Positions 47,615 to 61,100 of a stretch of 64,000 nucleotides of DNA are shown in pieces. How positions within the stretch are numbered: position 1 is the first letter of the stretch; each line of letters begins with the position of its first letter. The notes beneath the pieces were generated by a model that saw only the letters and a list, made by a program, of their open reading frames with translations, did not search any database and was not told the origin of the DNA. Both the position numbers and the translations under genes were made by a program. The stretch spans positions 62,001 through 126,000 of the forward strand of contig JAJFZO010000606.1 of NCBI GenBank assembly GCA_021397835.1, written 5' to 3'. The DNA comes from Moringa oleifera (Eukaryota; Streptophyta; Magnoliopsida; Brassicales; Moringaceae).

Positions 47615-49600
47615 TGAAAAAAATAAAGTGATTAAAAGAAAATAAGTTAAAGAAACTAAAAACATTGAATAAAATAAAAACTAAATGCATGAAAAAATAT
47701 AAAAAATTAAAGTAACAAAAAAATAGAGAAATCCAAAAAAATCAAGACAATACATATTTAAAAAATGCAATAGTAAAGAAACAAAACTCTTTACAAAGCA
47801 ACAAAATATTTATTTGAAAAAAATTATAAAAATAAATTTTTAAATTTTCAAAAAAATATATCATGCAAAATCATTGAAACAAAAAATAATAATAATAATA
47901 AAATCTAATAAAATCTAAAACTTAAAAAATTTCAAAAAATTGAAAAAACACAAAAAACTTTAAAATGAAAAATGAGAAATGAGAAAAAAAATGACAAAAT
48001 AATTTATAATTCAAATTTAAAATAATTCAAAAATCATAAAATATTCTATAAAAAAATTTAAAATTATATTTCCATTAATCTTTGAAAGAAAATGTAATAA
48101 AATTATAATAAATTAAAAAGTAAAAAATTAAAAATATAATAAAGAATATAAAAATGTCTAAATAAATAAATAAAAGTATTAAAAATTAAAATAAAATTTA
48201 AAGCTTAGATGAATAAAAAATAAAAAGTAAAAAATATCTAAAAAATAAGTAAATTAACAAAATTGCAATCGCTTGGCGAGGTTTAAAATTTGCCATTTTG
48301 TTGAATTAAAGTAGTCAAAAATTAAAATAAAATTCAAAGCTTAGTAAATTTATTTTTCTTATTTTTTATTTTATTTGATTTTTTAGTTTTTTATTTGTTT
48401 TTACTTATCAATGTTGCTCATAAAATTTTTATATTTTTTAATCTTTTTAAAATTTGTATCGTCTTTGACTATTTTAATACAATATAATAGAAAACATTAA
48501 ACCAATAAAGTAGTTGTAATTTTATTAGTTTATTTATTTTTTTAGTTTTTTATTATATTTTACATTTTATTTATCTAATTTTTAAATTTTATTTTATTTT
48601 TTACATTTATTTATTTATTTATTTTAGATACATTTTATATTTTTGTTGTATTTGTATTTATTATTGTTGGATTTATTGTAATTTTATTATATTTTTCTTT
48701 AAAAGATTAAATGTAAACAAAAATTATTTTTAATAAAATATTCTATGATTCTTGAATTGTTTTTCTGTTTTACAATATTTTTCTATTTTTTGTACTTTTC
48801 CGGTTTTTTATTTTTTGTGTTTTTTCTTTATGTGTTTTTTATTTTTTAATATTTTAGATTTTACTACCTTTTATTTTTTATTTTAATTAATTTTTTAATG
48901 ATTTTGTATGATATGTATTTCTTTCCAAATTAATATTTTATTTTATTTTATTTTCTACTATTATTTCCAACAAAATCTATTTTTTTGTTTTCCAAAGAGT
49001 TTTATTTATTTATTATTATTTTTTTAAATATAAATTTTCTTTGTTTTTAGATTTTTGGATTCTTTTTTTTTGGTTATTTGATTTTTTTAAAAAAATTTTG
49101 CTTTTTTTATTTTATAGAGCGTTTTTAGTTTCTTTAACTTATTTTTTTAATAACTTTATTTCTCTTGAATTTTTTTAGTTTATTTTTAATATTTTATGAA
49201 ATTTTATTTTGTAATTTTTATACTTTTTATACTTTTTAATTTTAATTTAATTTTATTATTTTTAATAAATTTTTGATATATTTTAAAAAAATTATTTTAT
49301 ATTTTAATTTAGTAAAATTATAAATACTAGACATCTCCAATTAGTTGCAATTTTGTCACTTTGTTTAGTTTTTAAATTTTTTTTACTACTTATTTTTTAT
49401 TACATTTGTGAATTTTATTTTATTTTTTAAACTTATGTTTATTTATTTGTTGTAAATAATTTTATATTTTGTTATATGTTTATTTTATTTATAGTTTGAT
49501 TTATTGTATTTTTATTACATACTTCTTTAAAAGATCAATGCCATTTAAATTTAATTTTTAAAAATAGTTTTGAATTGTTTTAAATTATTTTAAAATAAGG
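47615..49600. repeat. AT-rich ~830-bp repeat: inverted copy of the left block
   Basis: The same islands as 5,640-7,870. Plus orientation: CAAAACTCTTTACAAAGCAA at 47,780 and GCAATCGCTTGG...AAAGTAGTCAAA near 48,265. Minus orientation: near 48,455-48,530, 48,697, 49,305-49,360 and 49,525. The two minus units are 825-828 bp apart. One plus unit followed by two minus units is what an inverted copy of the left block should look like. No genes. Confidence 0.7.
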
Positions 49601-49604
49601 CAGA

Positions 49605-50106
49605 AATTGGAACTTTTTGTGCCCAATATGGACATCAAAAAACATGAGCTCCCTCCACCAAAAAGAAAGTAATGACCCAGTTCATGCCTTATAGGCCCCT
49701 TAAGACATATCGACCTTTCAAAAAATCTAGTAAACAGGATAAGAAATCCAAAAAGCCTATAAATAAATGGCCAATCATTAGATGTTTTAAATGTGGTAAG
49801 ATAAGACATTATGTAAGGAATTGTAGAGTATGTCAAAAAATCAGTGAATTAGAAATACAAGAAGAAATAAAAGATAACATACTTCGTATATTAGCCAAAG
49901 AGGACATGTCCCAAGGCAAAAGTGAAAATATAGAGGAACAAGATTCAAGCGGTTCAGAAATCTTAGATGAAGTATGTAGTGAAGGCATCTGTGAATGCAA
50001 AATGATCAATATGGTTAGAAAAAAAGAACTGTTAGTTGACATTATTGATAAGATAGAAGATCCAAAAGATAAAAAAAGAATATTTATTAAAATTAAAACC
50101 CCTTGA
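49605..50106 (+). pseudogene. endogenous pararetrovirus (caulimovirid-like) zinc-knuckle fragment, second copy
   Basis: The plus strand reads EIGTFCAQYG near 49,608, a stop-containing join, then an open frame from 49,672 for 144 residues. It has a basic Lys/Arg region, the knuckle CFKCGKIRHYVRNC (CX2CX4HX4C intact), an acidic Ser/Glu/Asp segment and the EGICECK motif. The frame then runs for about two residues (TP) into satellite DNA. It matches the left fragment (5,640 to about 5,100) in inverted orientation but ends abruptly at 50,101-50,106, so the protease part is missing. The position shows virus-derived and satellite DNA joined without a spacer. It is an old genomic copy, not a viral gene. 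Confidence 0.7.
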
Positions 50107-53100
50107 CTTAGCTGGCACGCTTTATGCAGTCGAATGTTGGACCTTTTACCCATGTCGAGCATATTGTGGGTAATAGTGACTCACTTCCTCCTATGGCCTA
50201 AGCGATGTGGCCTTCGTGGCATGCTCGCTCGGCACACAATCGAGGGATAGTGACGAGGGTTTGGTTCACATAGCGTACTACGTGAAGGATAGTGACGAGG
50301 GTTTGGCTCACGTGGAGCGCTGTTGGCTTGGCTGGTGCACCTTGTATGGCTGTACACTAGGCCTTCTGCCCATGCGTACCTACTAGGGCAATTATGGCTC
50401 ACCTCCCATGGCCATGGCTCAAGTGACGTGGCTCTCAAGGCACACTCACTGGGCATATGATTTTTGGACAGTGACGAGGCTTTAACTCACGTTTCTGCAG
50501 CCGCATGCTAAGCCTTTTGCCCATGCTGTGCTTAGTAGCGATAGTTGAGACTTGTCTCCCATGACTTTGGCTTGGTTGGCACACCCATCGCGATTGCACA
50601 CTATGCAATTCGCCCATACCATATCGACTAGAGGCAAACTAGGCTTGTCGTCCGTGCCCATGGTCCAAGTAACACAATGCTTATGGCATGTTCACTGGGC
50701 ACATGACCTAAGGATAGCAACAAGGGTTTGGCTCACGTGACGCATCATTGGCTTGGCCGGCGTGGCATATGCGGCCACAAGCTGCTTTTTTTGCTGATAC
50801 TATGCCTTCTAGTGATAGCCGTGGCTTACCTCTCGTGCCTATGGTCTAGGCAATGAGGCACTCATGGCACGCTCTCTAGGCACACGACCAAGGGACCATG
50901 ATAAGTGTTTGGCTAGGGTGATGATCCCTTAGCTTGGTTGGCGTGCTTTATGAGGTCGAACGCTAGGCCTTCTACCCATGCCAAGCTAGTAAGGGGCAGA
51001 TCTGGCTTACCTCTCATGCACATGGTGTAGGTGACGTAGCATTCATGGCATGCTAGCTGGGAACACATTTTTGGGATATCAATGAGAATTTGGCTCACAT
51101 GGGTGCCTTTGGCGTGGCTGGCATGCCTTACATAGTTGCATGATGGGCCTTGTTCCCATGTCTACCCTTTTAGGGGCAATCGTGGCATGCCTTATGTGCG
51201 CATGTGATGCAACGCTCGTTACACACTCATTAGGCCCACGATCAAAAGACAACGACGAGGTCTGGCTCGCATGGTGGACCTTTAGCTTGGCTGGTATGCT
51301 TAGTGCGACTACATTAGCGTTTGGCCCATGCTAAGCCTATTAGAGGCAGTCGTGGCTTACCTCATGTGCTCATGTACCATGCGACGAGGTGTTTATTGCA
51401 CATTTGCTGAGCCCACAATCAACAAACAATGACGAAGGTCTGGTTTACCTTGGGCACCTTTTGATTAGTTGGTGCGCTCAGTGCGGTTGCACTTGGGCCT
51501 TTCACCCATGCCATGCTATTGGGGGCAATCGCGGCTTGGTTCCGTGTCCATTGTCCATGCCCTATGATGCTCATGGCATGCTCGCTGGGCACATGATATT
51601 GGGACAATAATGAGGGTTTGGCTTAAGTAACTGAGGCTTGCCTTTCATGCCTATGGTCTAGGTGATGTGATGCTTGTGGCACATTGACTAGGCATACGAT
51701 TTAGGGACAACGACGAGGGTCTAGCTCACGTGGGACGCCTTTGGCTTGGCTAGTGTGCCATATGCTGTCACATGCTAGGTCTTTCACCTATATTGTGCAT
51801 GCTAACGATAGTCGAGCTCATCGCCTATGTCTATGGTCCAAGCGATGGGCACTCATGGCAAGCTCGCTAGGCACACGATTGAGGCACATTGACTAGGGTT
51901 TGTCTCGAATATGGTGCCATTGGCTTGGTTGGCATGCCCAGTGTGATCAAATGCTAAGGATTCTCCCCATGCCAAGCCGATAAGTGGCAGACGTGGCTCA
52001 CCTCTCATGCCCATGGTCTACGAGATGTAAAGTTCATGGCACACATTTTTAGGATAATGACGAGGTCCTTGGTCACATGGAATGCCCTTAGCGTGGCTCG
52101 CACGCCCTATGCGATCAGACACTAGGCTTTTTATCCATGCCAAGACTCCTATAGGCAACCATCACATGCCTTACGTGCCTTGTGCCATGCAATGTGATGC
52201 TCATTGCACACTAGTTAGGTCCACGATCGAGTGACAGTGACAAGGGTCTCGCTTGCATTCTACGCCCTAGGCTTAGTTGGTGTGATTAATGTGATCACAC
52301 TAGGCCTTCCACCCATGTTGCACCAGTTGCCGACAGTCTTGGCTTGTTTCTTGTGCCCATGGTCCAAGTGACGTGATGCTTCTGGCATACTAATTAGGCA
52401 CACGATATAGGGACAGCAAGTTTGGCTTAGGTAGGATGCCTTTAACTTGGCTAATGTGCACTATATAGCCAAGCGTTAGGTTTTCTGCCTATGCTGTGCT
52501 TGCTAAGGGCTACCATGGCTTTCCTCCCATGCCTATGGTCTAAGCAACGCAAAGCTCATCGTCATTCGCTAGGCAGACAATCGAAGGATAACGATGAAGG
52601 TCTCACTCTCGTAAGGTGCCTTTAGATTGGTTGGCGTGCCCTATGCGATCACACGATGGGCTTCTGCCTATACTAAGCCTGTTAGGGGCAAACATGGCTT
52701 AGCTCTCTCACCAATGGTCTAGGCGATGTGACGCTTATGGCATGCTTGCTAGGTATAAGTTTTAAGGACAACGATGAGGGTTAGGCTCGCATGGGGTGCC
52801 GTTGGCTTGGCTGGTGTGCCCTGTGCGACTGCATGCTGAGTCTTTTGCCTATGTGGAACTTACAAGTGGCAGTAGTAGGTTACCTTCTGTGCCCATGGTT
52901 AAGGCAATGTGGCCCTCGTGACACACTCGCTAGGCACACGATTGAGGGATAAGGACAAGGGTTTGGCTTACATGAGGTGTCTATTGCTTAGCCGGGGCGC
53001 CCTGTGTTGCCACATGCTGGGCCACCTATGCCTTTCCTACTATGGACCATCAAGGCTCGTCTCCTATCCTCATGGTCAAAGTGACACAACTCTCATGGCA

Positions 53101-53690
53101 TACTCAATGGGCTCACTACCAAAGGATAGTGATGAGGGTCGGGCTCGCATGGGCACCTTATGCGGTTGCACATTGGGCCATCTGCCCATGTCTTGCCTAT
53201 TGGAGGCAATCGTGGTTCTTTGACCATTCCCATGGTCCATGCAACACGACACTCCTGGCACACTCGCTTGGCACACTATCGAAGACTACGATGAGGGTCT
53301 GACTTATGTGGGGCACCCTTGTATTAGTTAGCGCATCTTGTGTGGCTGCACACTATGCCTTCTACCCATGTCATGCTTGCTGAGGGCAACTGTGGCTCAA
53401 CCCATGTGCCTATCGTCCAAGCTATGCTACGCTTGTGGCATGCTCGCTTGGCACTCTATTGAGGACAACAATGAGGGTCCAGCTCACTTGAAATGCCCTT
53501 GACTTGGCTGGTGTGCCTTGTACACCCACATACAAGGCCTTCTGCCCATGCATGCCTGTTGGGGTAGCCATGGCTAGCCTCTTGCCCATGACCTAAGCAA
53601 AATGGCGCTCGTGGCACGCTCACTAGGCACACAATATAAGGACAATAATGAAGGTTTGGCTCGCGTAGGTGGCTTTACCTTCATTAACAC
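50106..53690 (-). repeat. GC-rich ~180-bp satellite, array 4 (minus orientation), about 20 monomers
   Basis: Minus-orientation monomers with GGCACACGATCGAGGGA-type landmarks throughout. The part from about 52,150 on is collinear with array 3 (for example AAGTTTTAAGGACAACGATG near 52,757 with 40,232). Short frames through the array are not genes. Confidence 0.85.
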
Positions 53691-54439
53691 GCTTGTAGTT
53701 ACTTTTTTAAATTTTTTTGATTTAATTATATTTTAATTTTTTATGATGTTTTTGATATATTTTATATTATATTATTTTTTTATCTTTTATAGTCACTTTG
53801 GATTTTTAAGTTTTTTATATTTATTTTTATTTTGTGAGGTATTTTTAGTTTTTTTACTTGCTTTTTTAGTAATTTTATTTTTAATTAAAAATTACATTGA
53901 ATTACCATTTTGTCATTGTTTTTATTACCTTTTCTTTAGTTTGCTGTAAGTATTTGTATGAGTTTTCATTCAATATTTCATTAAATTATAGTTTTTTGTT
54001 ACTTTTTTTTTTCATCGGTAACTTTTAAAAATTTTGGTTAAAATTTGTCTACTATGATTATTAGATATTATTGTTAATTTTGATCTTTTTGCGAACATTT
54101 TGTTATGTAACAATATTTTTTTATAAATAATTTTTTTAAAAATTATTCAATATAAATTAATTATTAAATTATAATAATCAATATTATTTTTAAATATATT
54201 TGTAACTTTGTTATTTTCATTTTTGTTTTTAATTTTCAAATTTTTTGTGAAACTTTTTATTTGTAAATAATTTTTGAGTTTTAAATTATTATTATTTTTG
54301 TTAAATTAAATATTTTAAAATAAAAAGTTATTTTAATTTTAAATAATAATAATAAAATTAATTAATAAATTATTAGTTTTATCTGAATGAAAAACCATAC
54401 ATGTTTTAAGCATGTTTTCAAAATATGACCGTTGATGGC

Positions 54440-54448
54440 TATTTAAAC
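54440..54448 (+). promoter_or_regulatory. TATTTAAAC box with CT-rich leader (copy C)
   Basis: Same box and pyrimidine-rich downstream stretch as at 41,952, preceded in both by CAAAATATGACC and followed by AATAA. Retention in two copies supports a former promoter or LTR-like signal. Confidence 0.4.
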
Positions 54449-55734
54449 AATAATGTTCATGCCTTTAGCACTTTCTTCTTCCCCATTTTCTTTCTTTCCC
54501 TTCTCTCTCAAAACCTTCTCTTTCTTGAGAAAAAAGATCGAATAAAAACCTTTATATTCAAAGAAAAAACATAGAAACAAGGAAAGATCTCAAATTAGAC
54601 TATTCGAAAATCAAGATATGGCATAGAGCTACTATGGCATACTGGCAAAGCTTCAACAAAACGAGATAGTTAGCTTTTCCTATTAAGAGATAGGCTCGAG
54701 GATTAGTTCTCTTAATTCATGAAATTCGGGCTATGCTAGTAAAGGTTCAATGAAACAAGATAGTAGCTTTCGCTAATAAGAGACAGGTTTAGGGATTAGG
54801 TCTTCTAATTCATGGAATTTGTTTTTTCTTTATTAGTTTCTTTTTGAAAGCAGCTTGTTAGTAATTCATGTGCGCTCGTGGGGGAGTTAACCCACCGCAT
54901 GAGCTTTTTTTTTTCTTTCTTTGTTTTAATCAAACAAAAAAAGATGATTGAGACTAAGTCAGCTTCCCTATTAAGGCTTTCAAATCTAACGATCTCTTGG
55001 GCTTAGTTGTCTGTCTTGGTTGACCTTACAACCGAGCTAGGACTTGCCTTAAAGACAACCTATTCGAACTTGATATATATAGAAAATTAGATGGATTGTG
55101 TTAAGCAAAAAAAAATAGGTGTCTTAGCACATAACTTACCCTAGGATGCATGAGAACTAGATATACTGACTATGTTTCAAAAATGGAAGAGAAAGATCTC
55201 TTTTTTGAGAAGTGATCGATATAAAATTAAAAGCAAGTGAGGTTAGGCCTTAGAAGTGGGCACTCTTTGCTTACTAAAATCAGCCCCCTCCTTAATAGAA
55301 GAGAAAAAAATCAATTGTTAGTTAATACTTAGATCTTGAATCTTTAAATTGTCAATAAATTGCCCTTCAATCCTCATGATTTGGATTTGAATCATTTAAA
55401 AAAATGTAAAATGCAATCCCTATAAAGACCAACACTTTTCAGGCAGAATCAAAAGACTATCAACCAACTAAAAATTCTGAGTACCAAACCTTTCAGAATG
55501 GAGATTACAAATATTCTATTAGAATCATATCCTAAAACTTGCGACGAAAAGACTTAACGGAGTATATGCTGCAACAAAATCCATTTATGCAGGCCAGGTA
55601 GAATATTACTTACTTAAATTTAAACAAGTATTAGTTAAAGCTTTTTCCCAGGTTCCCAAGAGCTATTAGCTTAACAAAATAACATCCAAGCATTCCCAAA
55701 AACCACTATTACCATATGATATCAACAAAAGCAA

Positions 55735-57074
55735 TATGGTGCCCCACAACACTGTGCTTCCTCTTATAGACCTCTTCAACTTGACCATCTACATACACAT
55801 CAACATATAAGAAACACCATAAACCATGAAAACCATAACAATTAAATGAACATTAAAGGTCTTAACCCTTAAGATTGATAGCTAGATTTGCTTGAGCATT
55901 AATACCAGAGTTCCACTCCTTGAAAACAAACAAGCACGTGCTACTTGCAACCATAAAATTTGTGTGCATACATACTCTTAGTTACAGAACTATAAACTAT
56001 AAAGTGATTAGTTGAATCATCCATAAAATAATTCAGGCCCACAAGCATAATGACATGTAAATAAAATTAGAAGAAAATGTTCACAAATATTTTATAAATG
56101 ATTATAATTTGCATTTACCCTCTCAATACGTTTGATTTCGAAGGATACAAACTTGTCCTTGAGCTCCTTTGCCTCTTTACACAAGTCAGCCATATTCTAG
56201 TTCTTGGTCTTCCATAGCCCCTAGATCTATTCCACAAGGAATATTGTTGAAAAATAGTAATGCAACAGCATAGAAAGAACATGCAGAGATAATTTCTACA
56301 AATTGAAATAGAGACTACAATTAAGAGCTAAAAATTCAACACCATCCATCCATAATAAATGGCACTTCTGATATTTATATGCATGTTCGTGTCTTTTATG
56401 CATATTTGAATCTATAATTACTGTGAACCACAAAGGGCATAAAAGATGAACTGCATGTCCCTTCTCCCTCTAAAATCTTCTCATGTGCATATTCAGCATG
56501 TGATGGCATCTAGGTTTAGCACAAATAAGTCTAACTTTCTATCTTATTTTTCAGTTTCTTAATTCGTCTTTTTTGGCTTTTAGTTTATTTCACTTCCTCC
56601 TTTCACTATATTCTTTTTCCTCATTTTGATCTTAAACTTGCTTAGGCAAAAGTCACTTTTGTGTACTCAACTTTGCTTTTCTTTTTTCAGCTTGAAAACA
56701 AAGAAATACGAAAAGCAAGATGAACATTCGTCACAAGGTAAAAGTACCCAACTTGCTTACAAATAAGTTTAGAGTCTTCTTGCGCATGAATGTGTTTAAA
56801 TCCTTTCTTAATAGCATACTTCATTCCTAAAATGATAGCTTGATATTCAACAACATTATTTGTTGCGATGCCCACCCTTCACGCAATCGATAGACCTATC
56901 AACACCTAATGTCAGATAAAGCTTCATTAATCAAAGGACATTATAATCTAAGAGTGCACCTGAAGCAACTTCATATAATACTTCCATTTTTGGCACATAG
57001 AACAGCTCCTACACTAGCTTGTCCAGGATTCTCTTTTGAGGCACCGTCAAACACAAGAATACAAGATTGCTGTG
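55735..57074 (-). pseudogene. RNase H1-like pseudogene, copy C
   Basis: On the minus strand: ILVFDGASKENPGQASVGAV (57,072-56,970), GIATNNVVEYQAIILGMKYA then KKGFKHIHAQEDSKLICKQ (56,875-56,752, the best-preserved RNase H segment in the window), WKTKN-stop-NMADLCKEAKELKDKF (about 56,210-56,118), the DAQANLAINL-type exon (near 55,905) and the terminal exon (about 55,800-55,735). The stop inside WKTK.NMAD is at the same codon as in copy A. Exons 1 and 2 are missing because the copied segment ends at 58,128. Confidence 0.8.
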
Positions 57075-58129
57075 AATAAACATAAAATCATTTTAATTTA
57101 TATCATAATTAATTTAATCTACATATCATATCATGCCATACGATGTTTGCTTGTAAAAAAACAAGCCAGGAATATCAACACAGAAAAGCTAGCATTGAGG
57201 TATGAAAATCCAGAAATTGACACCATAATCCAATATAGGAAACCTGAATTTGTTAGATACAAAGAAAATATTTTAATTCATCAACTTCCATTGAAACGAT
57301 AGTAATTGCCATAAAAAAGAAAAAAATTCCAATGGATACATATTTGTAATGAACAATTAGAATAAAAATAGATACTAGAGTTTTATGATAGCAAATACAC
57401 ACAGATAGACATTATTTAATAATGATAGCAGCTAAATCTAATAGTAGTACTCAAGATGACACTACCATGAAAAATGGTTAGTATTAATGATATAAACTCA
57501 CATAATTGGAAGAAACTACTTCAGGCCAAATAGAATTACCTACTTTTAAATATTTCTTTAAAGAATTTGTTGAAAATGAAGTTTATCCACCAGTACCTCA
57601 TAAAATAGAAGATATAAGTGAGAAATTACTACTAGAAACAATGTAGTTGTTTAATTAGTGACCCAGGAAAAGAGGGAGCGAGTGAAAGCAAATAAGCCAT
57701 TCAATATAATCCATGTTGTTTAAAAGTTAAGATGCAATGGTACAATGCTAATATTACAATTTCTTTAGCTAATCAGATAATCACAACAAAAGTTTACTAC
57801 TCTAGTTAAAAGAAAATTATTTCACAATCATTTCAAAAATGTTTATCTAGTTTCAAAACTGATTAATACATGGGTAGAATAGGAAAACATATCAAGAATG
57901 GTATTTGGCAGGGCTACAAGTTCTTCATTTGAAGGAAACTTCATAAATCCAATGTGTTCACAAAGTGTTGTGTATGTACACGCATTTACTATGATTCTCA
58001 AATCACAAAAAAATTTGGTTCTAGTATTTCATGCGATCTCTTAGGTGAATTTTTTTAATCATTTTTCCCTTCGAGGAAGATGGTTACTGACCAAAAAAAA
58101 ATGAAGAAAAAGAAATACAATCAATATCG

Positions 58130-61100
58130 TCGCCTAGTCCCTAGCAAGATAAAATGGCCTTAAATAGGCTTAATAGGTGCAAGGCCTAGCTAGTTGTCGC
58201 ACAAGGCACACCAACTAATCGAAAGGATCCTTGTGCGACCTAGACCTTCGTCGCTATGTCCCTCGATTGTGTTGCAAACTAGTGTGCCACAAGCATCATG
58301 TAGCCTTGTCCTTATGCATGGGAGGCAAGCTATAATTGCCCCAATAGGTAAGGCATCGATGCAAGGCCCTACATGAGCCAGCCCCTCGTTGCTACATCAT
58401 TCGAAAGAATGCCTAAAAAGCATGCCATGAGTATTGTTCGCCTTGACCATGGGCATAAGAGAAAAGCCTTGGTTACCCCACGCACGTATGACATGGGCAT
58501 ACGGCTTAATGGTTTGCCAGACAGGGGTAGCTAAACCAAGCCAAGGGTGCCTCATGTGAGCCAACCCCTTGTTGTTATGACCTTTGATCATATACCCAAT
58601 AAGCATGCTAGAGCATTGTGCCGCCTTGACCATGGGCACGAGAGGCAAGCCATGGGTGCCCTTACCAAGAATAACATGTATACTAGGCCTAGACTATCGC
58701 CGCGTAGGGCATGTTAGCGAAGCCAAAGGGGCCCTACCTAAGCTAAACCCTCATCACTACATCCTTCGATGATGTGCCCAGCGAGTGGGCCACGAGCGCT
58801 GAGTCGGTTAGAGCATGGGCAAGGGAAGTAAGCCACGGTATCCCTCAGCAGGCATGACATAGGCGTAAGGCACCATGTACAGCTACATAAGGCATGCCAG
58901 CCAAGCCAAGGGCTCTCCAAGTGAGCCAGCCACTTGTCGCTACATCCATCAATTATATGCTTAACGAGCGTGCCACGAGGGTCGCGTTCCCATGATAGTC
59001 AGAACAAAAGGCAAGCCATGACTGCCCCTAATAGGTGTATCATAGGTGAAAGGCCTAGCATGCGATTGCACATGGCACATTAGCGAAGCCAAGGATGCCC
59101 ATCAGAGTCAGCCTCTCATTGCTACATCCCTTGATTATGTGCCCAGTGAGCGTGCCACTAATGTCACATCACCTAGTCAATAAGCATAAAGGGCAAGCCA
59201 CCGCTATCTCTTGCAATAATGGCATAAGCGCAAAACCCAGCGAGCGGATGCATAAGGCACCCTAGCCAAGCTAAGGTCACCCTACGTGGCACGCCCCTCA
59301 TCACTATGTCCCTCGATCATGTGCTTAGCTAGCGTGCCATGAGCATCTAGTCGCATGGACCATAGGCCCAGGAAGCAAGCCTCATTTACCCCTAACAGTT
59401 ATGCATAGGCGTAAAGCCTAGAGGGCGCGCTTGCCAAGCGAAGGGTGTGCCATGCTTGCGAGCCCATTGTCATTATGTCCCTCGATCGTGTGTCAATCGA
59501 GCATGCCATGAATGCAAAGTCACCTGGACCCTAGGCACAAGAGGTAAGCCATGACTACCTTTAATGGGCAAGGTATCGCTAAAAGGCGCAACACACAGCT
59601 GCAAAAGGTACACTAGCCAAGCCAAAGGCACCTTATGCTAGTTAACCCTTTGTCGTTCTGTCCCTTAATTATGTGCCTAGTGAGCGTACCATGAGCACAA
59701 TGTTGCTTGGACCGAAGGCATGATAGGCAAGCCATGAGAGCCCCTAACGTCAATTCACATAGAGTGTACTAGAGAAGGCAAAGACACCCTACGCAAGTGA
59801 ATCCTTCATCGGAATGTTCTTCGATAGTGTGGCTAACAAGCGTGCCATGCGCGTCATGTTGCCTAGACCATTAGCTCAAAAGGCAAGCCATAATAGCCTT
59901 AAGCATGCATGGCATGGGCATAAGGCCTAACGTGTGCCAAGGGAACACCACATGAGCCAACCCCCCGTCGATACATCCCTTTATCGTGCACTTAGTGAGC
60001 ATGTCATGTGCACCCAACGACCATGCCACATGCGTAATGTCAATAGGACTATAAGTGTGAGATGCAAGCCACAACTACCCTTAATAGGCATGATATAGGC
60101 ACATGGCCCATTGTGCGATCGCATAGGGTGCGCCAGCCAAGCCAAAGGCGCCCCATATGAGCCAACCTCAAGTCGCTATGTCCCTCGATTTTGTGCCTAA
60201 CAAGCGTGCCACGAGCACCTTGTCGCCTGATCGATGGAACCCATAAGCAAGCCATGGCTATTCTAAGCAGGCACAGCATATGCACAAGGCCTAGCGTTCA
60301 GTTGCACAAGACGCACTAGGCAAGCCAAAGGCGCCCTACACTTGCTAGCCCTTCGTCTATGTCCTTCAATCGTGCACCCAGCAAGCACGCCACGAGAGCC
60401 GTGTCCTCTAGTCCATGAACATAAGAAGCAAACCATGGCTACCCTTAGAAGGAACAACATGGGCGCAAAACCTACGCATGGCAGCACAAGGCACGTTAGG
60501 CAACCCAAGGGCGTCCCATGCAAGCTTGCCCTCATCGTTATCTCCCTCGATTATGTGCCTAGTAAGCATGCCATAGCGTCATGATAGCTAGACGTTATTC
60601 ACGAAAGGCAAGCCATAATTGTCCCTGATAGGTATGGCATGGACACAAGGCCCTTCAAGTGCTAGCATAAGGCAGCTAACCAAACTAGGGGGCCCCACGT
60701 GAGCTAGCCCCTCATCATTACTTCCTCGATCATATGCCCAGTGAGCATAACATGAATGCTGTGTCACTGGGTCCATGGGCATTACATATAAGCCATGGCT
60801 ACCTCTATAGGCACAACATAGGTCCAAGGCCCTGCGGGCGACAGCATATGACACTCCGGCCAAGCCAATGGTACCCTAACACAAGCCAACCCCTCGTCAA
60901 TACGTATGTTATTCATGTGCTCAATGAGCACCACGTTGCTAGGTCCATCAGCATGGGTGGCAAGCCATGGTTGGCTGTAGTAAGTATAGCATAAGGTGCA
61001 AGTCCTAGCATGTGGCAGCACAGGGCTTGCAAGTCCCACAATGTCACAGCATAGGGCATGCCAGGCAAGCAAAGGGCACCCTACGTGAGCTAGCCCCTCA

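Larger units (their letters stand above)
52150..58128 (-). repeat. segment C: direct copy of the spacer and proximal arm B
   Basis: Collinear with about 39,640-45,460, offset near 12.5 kb: satellite (52,150-53,690), AT stretch (53,690-54,400), promoter-like box, 94-bp duplication and RNase H1-like 3' exons. It ends at about 58,128, inside the intron between exon 2 and the DGASKGNPG exon, where plus-orientation satellite begins abruptly. Unlike arm B it keeps the WKTK exon, so it was not derived from B as B is now. Confidence 0.85.
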
